This document shows positions 16,965-24,874 of a stretch of 28,109 bases of DNA, piece after piece. Where the stretch lies: the NCBI GenBank assembly GCA_007128045.1, contig SKYG01000318.1, positions 1 through 28,109 of the forward strand, written 5' to 3'. Each line of letters starts with the position of its first letter. Within the stretch, counting starts at the first letter, position 1. Under the pieces are notes generated by a model, which worked only from the letters and a program-made list of their open reading frames with translations, did no database searches and had not been told where the DNA came from. The position numbers were made by a program, and so were the translations under genes. This stretch comes from Bacteroidales bacterium (GTDB lineage Bacteria; Bacteroidota; Bacteroidia; Bacteroidales; UBA7960).

Positions 16965-17972
16965 TTAGACCGTCTTTTGACATATAAAAATCTGGCTTGA
17001 GGCTGGTTGTCGACCTGTTGCTGCGGCCAGATTGGATAACAGTCCGACAGTAAACGCCCTGAGATATCCAATTGGTTTGGGCAGCCTTTTTCTGTAAGAC
17101 TCTGATAAGATGGATATATAGAAGCTATCGAAAGGCAGGTTATTTATTTTTTTTACAGTAAATCCGGATAGTTCAACTGCGGTTTTAAAACTTTTATTGT
17201 CAAAATGAAACAGGTGTCGGGGGAGGTCATACGCGGCCCAGTGATGTTTGTAATAAGCTGCATCCAGACTTTGATACATAGGAAGTGCAACGATGAGGTA
17301 TCCATCATTGGTCAATAACTGACGACAACGGTTCAATTGTTCTTTGAAATCGTGCATATGTTCAAGCACATGCCATAAGGTGATACACGAAAACAGGTTA
17401 GCTTCTACCTGAGGTGTTTCTTTTTTATTGAACCCGATTGGGACGTTAAAACCTTTATCTTCTTCACTATCAGAATCTTCATCCAATATATCTGGTTCGG
17501 AGTATCGGTCGGAAAATACTGAATAAATATCGTTAACTACCTGTATTCCTTTTGATTGTGTATATTTACGCGGCGTTTCTGCCGGTTCAACTCCCTGTAC
17601 ATGATATCCTTCATGCCTCATTGCTTCCAGAAAAGCACCGGTACCACATCCAACATCAAGCAGCCGGCTGCCTTGTGGTATCAGAGACCTGATCAGCCTG
17701 CTTTTCCTTCGCATCATGACCTTCCTGATATACAGATATAGCTTATCTATCATTGATGCGGGCTTATCCTGATGTGAAATATACTCGTCAGACTGGTAAT
17801 AATCGCTGATATTCAGTATGTTAGGTCTTGGATTTGTATACAGGAACCCACAATTCCGGCATTGTTCCACGTGAAACAATTTATGCGACACCAATTCATC
17901 ACGGCAGCTAAGAAATGGGTTTGCTCCCTTGCTGTTGTTGCATAACGGGCATTGTGTTAATTTCTCATTCAT
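16965..17972 (-). CDS. Class I SAM-dependent methyltransferase with N-terminal zinc ribbon
   Basis: The 335-residue product begins with a zinc-ribbon pattern C8-x2-C11 ... C38-x2-C41, followed by a UbiG/Methyltransf_23-like Rossmann domain: LLDVGCGTGAFLEAM (104-118, SAM-binding motif I), GVEP (127-130, acidic residue for the ribose) and LWHVLEHMHDF (199-209). These proteins methylate small molecules or sugar-type substrates, often in cell-surface glycan pathways, but the substrate cannot be told here. Between motif II and WHVLEH lies a ~35-residue insertion rich in Asp and Glu (DILDEDSDSEEDKG, ~160-190). The gene is isolated between two repeat clusters and appears monocistronic. A C7 run ends four bases before the ATG. 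Confidence 0.85.
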   Translation of the reverse strand: MNEKLTQCPLCNNSKGANPFLSCRDELVSHKLFHVEQCRNCGFLYTNPRPNILNISDYYQSDEYISHQDKPASMIDKLYLYIRKVMMRRKSRLIRSLIPQGSRLLDVGCGTGAFLEAMRHEGYHVQGVEPAETPRKYTQSKGIQVVNDIYSVFSDRYSEPDILDEDSDSEEDKGFNVPIGFNKKETPQVEANLFSCITLWHVLEHMHDFKEQLNRCRQLLTNDGYLIVALPMYQSLDAAYYKHHWAAYDLPRHLFHFDNKSFKTAVELSGFTVKKINNLPFDSFYISILSESYRKRLPKPIGYLRAFTVGLLSNLAAATGRQPASSQIFICQKTV

Positions 17973-18435
17973 CGGAGGGGGGGAATTGTTGATTTGTTGA
18001 TTTGTCTAAATGGTCTGAAAGTCTGAAAGTCTGAAGGTCGGTTGAAGGTTGATCTGTTGATTTGTTGATCTGTTGATTTGTTTGGGGTCTAAGGTTGATC
18101 CGTTGATCTGTAGGGACAGGGCTTGATCTGTCAAACATGTCGTAAGACATTTCTTTGCGTCTTCATATTCCTCTGCGCTCCTCTGCGAATCACTCTGCGT
18201 TTCTTCGCGGTTAATCAGGAAATCCCCGGTCTGTGGTTAACCGGGAAATCCTCGGTCTGTAGGGTATCTCTCACTGCGCTATCGCTCCGTGGTTAACCGG
18301 GTAATCCTCGGTCTGTAGGGTATCTCTCACTGCGCTATCGCTCCGTTCGAGATGACAGGGTGGATAACCCACAACTCGCAACCCGCAACCCATCGTAATT
18401 CTCCATTCACCATTATCAATTCTCAATTCAAAAAG
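17973..18435. repeat. Intergenic repeat cluster B
   Basis: This 463-bp gene-free stretch has GTTGATTT x2 (17988-18003), GTCTGAAA-type 8-mers x3 (18013-18036), four alternating GTTGATCT/GTTGATTT units (18048-18079), a TAGGGACAGGGCTTGATCTG segment (18111-18130), a 56-bp tandem duplication listed separately, a TTCGAGATGACAGGGTGG module, a run of 'CCCACAACTCGCAACCCGCAA' type words, and finally TAATTCTCCATTCACC...CAATTCTCAATTC (18396-18429). The last part is the reverse complement of the flanks of the heptamer array at 7763. No gene was recognised. Confidence 0.75.
18234..18345. repeat. 56-bp tandem duplication
   Basis: Two head-to-tail copies (18234-18289 and 18290-18345) both start TGGTTAACCGGG and end CGCTATCGCTCCG, differing only at AAATCC/TAATCC. 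A diverged partial third copy precedes them at 18209-18233. The second copy continues into TTCGAGATGACAGGG, the first does not. This is a larger-scale duplication of a dispersed module also seen at 16755-16812. Confidence 0.9.
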
Positions 18436-20313
18436 TTACCGTCCTAATTTGACCAGCAAAACAGATATATCTGCAGGCGTAATACCACTAATTCTGGAAG
18501 CCTGTCCAATGCTTATAGGTTTCACTGCCTGGAGTTTTTCCCGGGCTTCGTGGCTAAGGGCATGTAATGACAAATAATCGATGCTTTCATGTAACGGAAT
18601 ATTTTCCAGCCTGTTTAATTTTTCTGCATTCTCGCGTTCCTTTTCCAGATATCCGGCATATTTTAATAGTATCTCTGTCGATTCAATACATTCTTCAAAC
18701 ATTTCCTCCCCACTATAAGCATGTACGAAACGTGCCAGATTTGCATCATTGGCGATTAATCCCTTTAATGATACCTGAGGACGAAGCAGCAATCTTTCAA
18801 GTTTCGTTTTCTGTAAAATACCTGCTGTATTTCCGCCTTGCAAATAGTGATTGATCGTTTGAGGTTCAACATTGGTAACCGCCAGGTAATGTTGTATATC
18901 AGAAATAATGTCCATTTTCCGCTCAAGGCGCATCATCCGTTCTTTGTCAGCCAAACCCAATTCATAGGCTATTGGCGTTAATCGCGTATCTGCATTATCC
19001 TGACGCAGCAATATTCTGAATTCAGCCCTGCTGGTAAACATTCTATATGGTTCATTGGTACCTTTCGTAACCAAATCATCTATTAAAACACCAATATATG
19101 CTTCATGCCGCTTCAATACAAAAGGTTCCTGATCATTTATAGTACGGTGTGCATTGATTCCGGCCATTAAGCCCTGACCGGCAGCTTCTTCGTACCCCGT
19201 TGTGCCATTTACCTGGCCTGCAAGAAACAGATGTTTTATATGTCGTGATTCTAACGACATAGTCAATTGTACCGGAGGAAAATAATCATATTCAATGGCA
19301 TATCCGGGCTTCATGATACGTGCATGCTCAAAGCCGGGTACCTCCTTCAATGCCCTATATTGAACACCTTCAGGAAGGCTCGACGAGAAACCATTTACAT
19401 AAAATTCATTGCTGCTCCACCCCTCTGGCTCAATAAAAAGCTGGTGTCGCTCCCTTTCTGAAAAACGATCTATCTTGTCTTCAATAGACGGACAATACCG
19501 AGGTCCGCTTCCCTGAATTCGTCCGGTAAACATCGGCGACTCTTCAAAACCTTCCCTGAGAATATCATGAACCTTTTGGTTGGTATAGGTAAGGTAACAA
19601 CTCCTCTGGTGCTTTAAAACCGGGGTGTTCATAAAAGAAAACCGACCAGGTTGTTCATCGCCTTTTTGTTCCGTCATTTTTGTGAAATCGATAGATCTCC
19701 CATCAACACGCACAGGTGTACCGGTTTTTAAGCGCTTGCTTTCTATCCCATATTCCAAAAGATCAGCCGTTAATCCGAAAGCAGGGGCCTCTCCCAGCCG
19801 GCCTCCTGTAAAAGATTTTGACCCTATATGGATTTTCCCGTTAAGGAACGTTCCACTGGTAACGATAACAGCCTTTGAATAAATCTCTATTCCATAACCC
19901 GTTTTAATACCAATAATATTTCCTGACTTAACAATAATACCGGTAACAGCATCCTGCCAAAAATGTACATTGGGAATGTTCTCCAGCTCCTGGCGCCATT
20001 TGGCAGCAAACAGGCTTCTGTCACTCTGTGCACGTGGACTCCACATAGCCGGACCTTTGCTTCTGTTTAGCATACGAAACTGTATCATGGTATGATCAGT
20101 AACGATGCCAGATAAACCGCCCAAAGCATCTATTTCTCTGATTATCTGTCCTTTAGCAATCCCACCCATGGCCGGATTACAAGACATCTGTGCAATGGTA
20201 CCAAGATTCATGGTCACAAGCAACACCTTTGATCCAAGGCGGGCAGCGGCAGCGGCAGCCTCACATCCGGCATGACCGCCCCCAACCACAATTATATCGT
20301 AGTTATCAAACAT
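18436..20313 (-). CDS. mnmG: tRNA uridine-5-carboxymethylaminomethyl modification enzyme MnmG (GidA)
   Basis: This FAD enzyme works with MnmE to install the carboxymethylaminomethyl group on U34 of several tRNAs in the cytoplasm. The 625-residue product, the usual length, has the dinucleotide-binding GGGHAGCEAA at 11-20, MSCNPAMGGIAKG and IREIDALGG shortly after, GTFLNGKIHIG, GRLGEAPA, and the C-terminal helical domain that contacts MnmE and tRNA (ending near ISRISGITPADISVLL-type residues). No lesion is visible. It is the last gene of the operon, 17 bp after ybeY. MnmE is not in the window. Repeat cluster B begins directly after the stop. Confidence 0.98.
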   Translation of the reverse strand: MFDNYDIIVVGGGHAGCEAAAAAARLGSKVLLVTMNLGTIAQMSCNPAMGGIAKGQIIREIDALGGLSGIVTDHTMIQFRMLNRSKGPAMWSPRAQSDRSLFAAKWRQELENIPNVHFWQDAVTGIIVKSGNIIGIKTGYGIEIYSKAVIVTSGTFLNGKIHIGSKSFTGGRLGEAPAFGLTADLLEYGIESKRLKTGTPVRVDGRSIDFTKMTEQKGDEQPGRFSFMNTPVLKHQRSCYLTYTNQKVHDILREGFEESPMFTGRIQGSGPRYCPSIEDKIDRFSERERHQLFIEPEGWSSNEFYVNGFSSSLPEGVQYRALKEVPGFEHARIMKPGYAIEYDYFPPVQLTMSLESRHIKHLFLAGQVNGTTGYEEAAGQGLMAGINAHRTINDQEPFVLKRHEAYIGVLIDDLVTKGTNEPYRMFTSRAEFRILLRQDNADTRLTPIAYELGLADKERMMRLERKMDIISDIQHYLAVTNVEPQTINHYLQGGNTAGILQKTKLERLLLRPQVSLKGLIANDANLARFVHAYSGEEMFEECIESTEILLKYAGYLEKERENAEKLNRLENIPLHESIDYLSLHALSHEAREKLQAVKPISIGQASRISGITPADISVLLVKLGR

Positions 20314-20330
20314 ACGTACTTATCTATATA

Positions 20331-20756
20331 TCAGGGGAGCAAAGATAGGTAATAATTTTCTTTTTCTCGCATCTGTTCTCGCCCAACCTGGTCATGGTCG
20401 GTATAGCCAAGCAAGTGAAGTATACCGTGAACCATGACCCTGAATAATTCTTCATGAAATAAAATTCCCAAATCAACAGCATTATCCTGAACTCGTTCTA
20501 CACTTATAAAGATATCACCACTGATATCCCCCATCTCTTCACCATAATCAAATGTAATTACATCTGTCAGGGTATCATGTTGAAGGAATTTCCTGTTTAA
20601 AGATAACAAGTATTCATCATCGCAGTAGATAAAAGACAGCTGTCCGGGTATACCACCTTCCTCTTTGATAACACCTGTAAGCCATGAATCAGTGACGGAC
20701 GTATCAAACGCATCAAAACTAGATATAAGATACTGATATTCAATGTTATTAAACAA
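20331..20756 (-). CDS. ybeY: Endoribonuclease YbeY
   Basis: YbeY is a zinc-dependent endoribonuclease for 16S rRNA 3' maturation and ribosome quality control. The 141-residue product has the signature VHGILHLLGYTDHD, with metal ligands H110, H114 and H121. Upstream TDVITFDYGEEMGDISGDIFIS is the conserved core strand pair. Residues ~1-40 are the variable N-terminus. It begins five bases after the preceding ATPase-like gene and ends 17 bp before mnmG, so it is translated from the same transcript. Confidence 0.96.
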   Translation of the reverse strand: MFNNIEYQYLISSFDAFDTSVTDSWLTGVIKEEGGIPGQLSFIYCDDEYLLSLNRKFLQHDTLTDVITFDYGEEMGDISGDIFISVERVQDNAVDLGILFHEELFRVMVHGILHLLGYTDHDQVGREQMREKENYYLSLLP

Positions 20757-20761
20757 TTATC

Positions 20762-21250
20762 CTATACTTTACTGGTTTGATGGATCTGGTTATAATACTG
20801 TTCCAAGGCCTTGTTTCTTTCCAATGCCAGATGCTGGTTTATACTTACGATATTAAACAATATGGTAAGCGTTCCTTTTTCTGCATCTATCTCCAGGTCA
20901 TCACAAAGCATATTGACTATCCGCAATTGTTGACCAGCATCTTCAGTATTGTTTTCTGATGACATAATATCTTTCTGCAGCATTCTTCCTAAGTCAATAA
21001 TCAGTTCGCCAACATAAAACTTAAACATGAGACCTTTATGCGAAGAAGAAAAATCAATGCGCAAGCTATCAGGCTTTCCGTGTTTTTGCATGGTAACAGC
21101 CCTAAATAATTCCTCTACAGAAAAAAGGATAATTCCAAAATATGAATTAAAAATGTGATAGTCATCACAAATTTTTTCAATAAAGTCTTCTATTTCATGG
21201 ATCTGGTTTACAGAAGAAAGAATACGAATGGAGCGTTTATTTTTTATCAT
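20762..21250 (-). CDS. Degenerate GHKL/anti-sigma-factor-like (HATPase_c_2) protein
   Basis: The 162-residue product has the size and layout of an RsbW-like GHKL domain. An SVEELFRAV segment (~44-52) stands in the place of the N box 'E.l.NA', and AGQQLRIVNMLCDDLEID...KGTLTILFN corresponds to the G2 end ('G.GL.ii..l.d......G..l.l'). The N-box Asn is Arg, and the D-x-G-x-G motif is replaced by IIDLGRML, so normal ATP binding is doubtful. Equivalent genes beside ybeY in Bacteroidota are commonly called 'ATP-binding protein'. It lies three bases after DUF4175 and five before ybeY. The role is unknown: it could be a partner-switching regulator or a structural remnant. Confidence 0.65.
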   Translation of the reverse strand: MIKNKRSIRILSSVNQIHEIEDFIEKICDDYHIFNSYFGIILFSVEELFRAVTMQKHGKPDSLRIDFSSSHKGLMFKFYVGELIIDLGRMLQKDIMSSENNTEDAGQQLRIVNMLCDDLEIDAEKGTLTILFNIVSINQHLALERNKALEQYYNQIHQTSKV

Positions 21251-21253
21251 AGG

Positions 21254-24200
21254 TTATTCCTGCACGTTAAGAAAATAATTTTCCACCATATGCCTGTAAA
21301 ACGGTTTCAAACCAGGAGGTAAGCTCCTTAGCATCTCAACTTCACGGTTTCTTAATCTATTATACTCAAAAAAGCCCTCAGGGTTACTAATTTCGTAATT
21401 TATTGCGGTATTGCCAACGCGTCTTTCTTCCATTTCCCTTTGTAGCTCTGCACGTTCGTGTTCCAATAACCTGGTTAATATTTGTTCCTGCCTCAACATG
21501 GTTTGTCTGCTGATCTGTTTTCTCACAATATCAAGTTCTGTAGCCTCCATCGCTCTTTGCAAATCTGATAATTCTTCACCGTCACCAACGCCTTCTTCTT
21601 TCAACTTATCACCCATCCTGCTCAATTCTCTTCGTATGGCCTCTTGTTCGGCAGCCATACGGGCCATTGCCTCGCTTGTACTCATAGGCTGTTGTCCACC
21701 CTCGCCCTGCATAGGTTGATGTCCTTGTTGCATCTGTTGTAGCATCTCATTCAGTTGTTCCTGCATTTGTCGCATATTCTGAAAAGAGGGCTCTCCCTGT
21801 CCAGGTTGTGGTTTTCCCTCCCCTCCTGCACCAGCCATCTGCATTTGCATTTGCATATTCTGCAAACTTTCATTCAACAATAAAGCCAGGTTATTGATAT
21901 GTGTCATTACAAACTGTTGTCTGGAAGAAGCCTGTGCACGTTGTCTTTCTATCAGCTGATATATGCCTTGTTCCAAATTCATGTTTATTTCACGTATTTC
22001 ACGCGTAACAAACGAAGCAATTTGAATTTGTCTCTTGCTTAATGCCACAAGAGAATCCTCAATCATCTGCAGGTCATTTCTGAGTGCTCGTTGTTCCTGA
22101 ATAAACTCAACATATCTTGGGTCATTCACATTTACCGTCCTGATCTCCAATAAAAGATCTTCCTGTGAAAAGCTGGTTTTAAGCAAATTTTCTAGTATCT
22201 CCCTTAACACACGTGAATCTTCCGCCAGTTGTTCCATAAACATGTCTGACTGCATGCTATCTAATCGTTCACCAAGCTCCTGCATCTTTTGCATGGCATT
22301 ATCCTGGGATGATTTGGATTGCGAAGGCTGGTTATTTTTTAATTCATCAGCGGCCTGTTGCATATCCTCTTTCAACGATTCCTCCAGGTCGCTCGTATCA
22401 TCAACATTCATAGGGCGCATAAGGTCTTCATTCTTTTCCCTGAATTCATCCAAAAGATTCTGAAGGTTTTCAAACTCCTTATTAATTTCCTCTTGCCGTT
22501 CACTTAAAGCCTCTGTGTTGTTAACATCTTCCGTTTCTTCCGATAAGGCAGCTTGTTCTTCCTTAATTTCCTGCAGAAGGTCAATGCTTTCCTGAAGCAT
22601 TTTTTCCATTTCAAGTTGTTTAAAAAGCTCCAGAGCCCTATCCATCTGGCTTTCCAAATCCTGAAACTCAAATTCCATCCTGCTGAGCATGTCATAGATC
22701 TGGTTCCTGTCTAATTCATCTAGTTGTTCCCTGATTTTTTCGAACAGCTCTTTTAGCTCTTCTGATAAAATGTCATCAAAAATTCGTTGTAATTCCTCCT
22801 GTTTTTCCTTTATTCTTTCATTTGTTTCCTTAAACTGTTCTGATTGTACCTCACTATCCCGCTTAAAGTCGGATAGTTTGTCAATGTTTTCTTCGATTTC
22901 CTTCTGTTTATCAAGAAGTTGCCTTACTGATTCTTGTTGTTCCCAAGTAAGTCTGTCTGAGTCAATCATCTGTCTTCTCAGTGACTCAATTTCATCTCTA
23001 GCTTCACGCACCTCCCCCATCCCACTACTCAACTCTTCTTTGATAATCTCTTCATTTTCCCGGTCTTTTGCCAATAGCTCTTCCCTGGTAGGAACATAAT
23101 AATTAAATAGCTGAGTTCTACTTGATTTGGGGCCATTTATCGCATCATTATCCCAAACCCTGAAAAAATATTGCATCGTTTCGCCGGGACCAACCGTCAT
23201 AGTTCTGATATCAAAATGATAGTAAAATGTCTGGTTATTCAAATAGGGGTCTATCTCAATTAGTTTACTGTTATAATCATTTTCTATTGTGGCTTCCCTG
23301 TTATCCTTACTTACAGTATAAACAAATTCCAGGCGGTCAAAGCCATAATCATCTTGTATGATGCCACGGTGAAACATATGTGCCTTCAAAATAGAATCTT
23401 GTACTCCTTCCACTTGAATATGAGGCAGTTGGTCAGGCCTTACCTGCACATAATAGGATAGTGAATCTCCTTTTCCAACCTCCTGGTTAAACGCCAGCAA
23501 TTCATATTCGAACGACTCATTTGCCTCTAATACCACTTCATAAGTACTGTTATCAATCTTAGTAACCTGTACATTCTCTTCTGACCGGATAAAATCAATT
23601 TCTCCACTACCCTGGGTGATGATGTTCCATCGCAATACACTTCCTTCAGCGACCTGCACATCACCCATGTTCAAATACTGATCATCGGGCAGCCTGGTAT
23701 AGTCTGGATAATCTATATGAAGTGAAAAATGACTTATAGAAGGCTTTTGTACTACATCGACATTAAAGGGTCCAAACCTGAAACCTTCTGAAAGTATGTA
23801 AAAGCTAAATGTTTCCTGAAGGTTGCGCACTGTATAGGAAAACTGTCTGCCGCCCATGCTTTCCATCCTATATCGATTATTATTCATCAGTATTTCCGCA
23901 TTTGCGGGTATAACTTCGCCATCAGCGCGAACAATGATCTCAAGATTTTGATTTCTGAATCCTAACCCATCATTTTCCATCCTAAAATAAAAGGGAAGAG
24001 GCTTCTCGAAAACATGGTCATATTTTATGATTCTGTTTACAGGGTCTATCAGAAAGGTAGGTTGTAAAAAAATGAAACCCGCAATAACCAGTAGCGGAAC
24101 AATAAAAAACGGAACATACCTAAGGTTGCCTCTCAGGTTTATAGCATGATTAAACGGTAAAATATTTGCAACCCTGGCCTTTTGATCAATACCAGCAAGT

Positions 24201-24589
24201 AATAAATCAGTACTTCCGGAATGTTTTTCAAGTAACTCATGCAACTCTAATGTATTGGTAATTTGATCGTTTAATTCGCCTTTAAAGTACAATCCAAGTA
24301 TTCTTGCTGCCTCTTTCGGATGAATTTTTCGTCCGATCCGCAGCAATCCTAAAAATGGCAACAACACATACCAAATAAACACATACGCATTAAAAGCTAT
24401 AAACCCATAGAACAGAATTAACCGTACTGTCGTATTAAAATACCTTACATATTCAAGTAAAGAGATACTCAAGAGGACAATCAAAAAGCCAGCACCAAAC
24501 AGCAGACTACCTTTAATAAGCTGATTCAGGTAATAGCGTCTGATAAATTTATCGATTTTATCCAGTAAAATTTCGTAGTTTGCAGACAT
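21254..24589 (-). CDS. DUF4175-family membrane-anchored coiled-coil protein
   Basis: The 1111-residue product has transmembrane helices at ~24-46, ~54-83 and ~157-175, an extracytoplasmic Ig-like region (~180-500, ending FRVWDNDAINGPKSSRT) and a very long charged coiled coil (~510-960, e.g. EESLKEDMQQAADELKN). A Gln/Met/Gly-rich linker (MQMQMQMAGAGGEGKPQPGQ, ~965-985) and a final coiled coil with the conserved-looking end PPGLKPFYRHMVENYF follow. This matches DUF4175 proteins of Bacteroidota, whose function is not established; the shape suggests an envelope scaffold. It heads the operon with the GHKL-like gene, ybeY and mnmG, and is divergent from rnr. Confidence 0.85.
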   Translation of the reverse strand: MSANYEILLDKIDKFIRRYYLNQLIKGSLLFGAGFLIVLLSISLLEYVRYFNTTVRLILFYGFIAFNAYVFIWYVLLPFLGLLRIGRKIHPKEAARILGLYFKGELNDQITNTLELHELLEKHSGSTDLLLAGIDQKARVANILPFNHAINLRGNLRYVPFFIVPLLVIAGFIFLQPTFLIDPVNRIIKYDHVFEKPLPFYFRMENDGLGFRNQNLEIIVRADGEVIPANAEILMNNNRYRMESMGGRQFSYTVRNLQETFSFYILSEGFRFGPFNVDVVQKPSISHFSLHIDYPDYTRLPDDQYLNMGDVQVAEGSVLRWNIITQGSGEIDFIRSEENVQVTKIDNSTYEVVLEANESFEYELLAFNQEVGKGDSLSYYVQVRPDQLPHIQVEGVQDSILKAHMFHRGIIQDDYGFDRLEFVYTVSKDNREATIENDYNSKLIEIDPYLNNQTFYYHFDIRTMTVGPGETMQYFFRVWDNDAINGPKSSRTQLFNYYVPTREELLAKDRENEEIIKEELSSGMGEVREARDEIESLRRQMIDSDRLTWEQQESVRQLLDKQKEIEENIDKLSDFKRDSEVQSEQFKETNERIKEKQEELQRIFDDILSEELKELFEKIREQLDELDRNQIYDMLSRMEFEFQDLESQMDRALELFKQLEMEKMLQESIDLLQEIKEEQAALSEETEDVNNTEALSERQEEINKEFENLQNLLDEFREKNEDLMRPMNVDDTSDLEESLKEDMQQAADELKNNQPSQSKSSQDNAMQKMQELGERLDSMQSDMFMEQLAEDSRVLREILENLLKTSFSQEDLLLEIRTVNVNDPRYVEFIQEQRALRNDLQMIEDSLVALSKRQIQIASFVTREIREINMNLEQGIYQLIERQRAQASSRQQFVMTHINNLALLLNESLQNMQMQMQMAGAGGEGKPQPGQGEPSFQNMRQMQEQLNEMLQQMQQGHQPMQGEGGQQPMSTSEAMARMAAEQEAIRRELSRMGDKLKEEGVGDGEELSDLQRAMEATELDIVRKQISRQTMLRQEQILTRLLEHERAELQREMEERRVGNTAINYEISNPEGFFEYNRLRNREVEMLRSLPPGLKPFYRHMVENYFLNVQE

Positions 24590-24874
24590 TGATCACAAGA
24601 ATTAATCTATTTTCCGAAGCAATAAAATTACAAAAAAGCACGCATTTAAAAAAACCGTAATTTTTTATACGTATATTGACAAATTAATCAAAATTTTTAT
24701 TCTTTTTCTGTAAAAAACCATAAATTGCAGTCACGATATAACCAGTATTACTGATCAAAAGCAGGCAAAAAAATATATTTTACGGATATTCTCTTATTTC
24801 CTGCAGGTATGTTGATTGCGCTCAGCATAGGGTTCGCTGATGAACCAGGAAGTTAACCAACAAAAAAATAAATT
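24590..24874. other. Divergent promoter region between DUF4175 and rnr
   Basis: This 285-bp A/T-rich spacer must hold two outward promoters. On the plus strand TTG (24676-24678) plus TATTCTTT after 19 bases is a weak candidate for rnr. GGTTC/GAACC (24831-24835, 24842-24846) can form a small 5-bp hairpin in the rnr leader, about 30 bases before the ATG. No exact TAnnTTTG box was found on either strand, and no gene. Confidence 0.35.

Noticed and set aside
17965..18150. 61-codon minus-strand frame upstream of the methyltransferase
   Set aside because: It is made of the 8-bp repeats (Asn-Gln-Lys-Ser-Thr words) and overlaps the methyltransferase start; not a gene.
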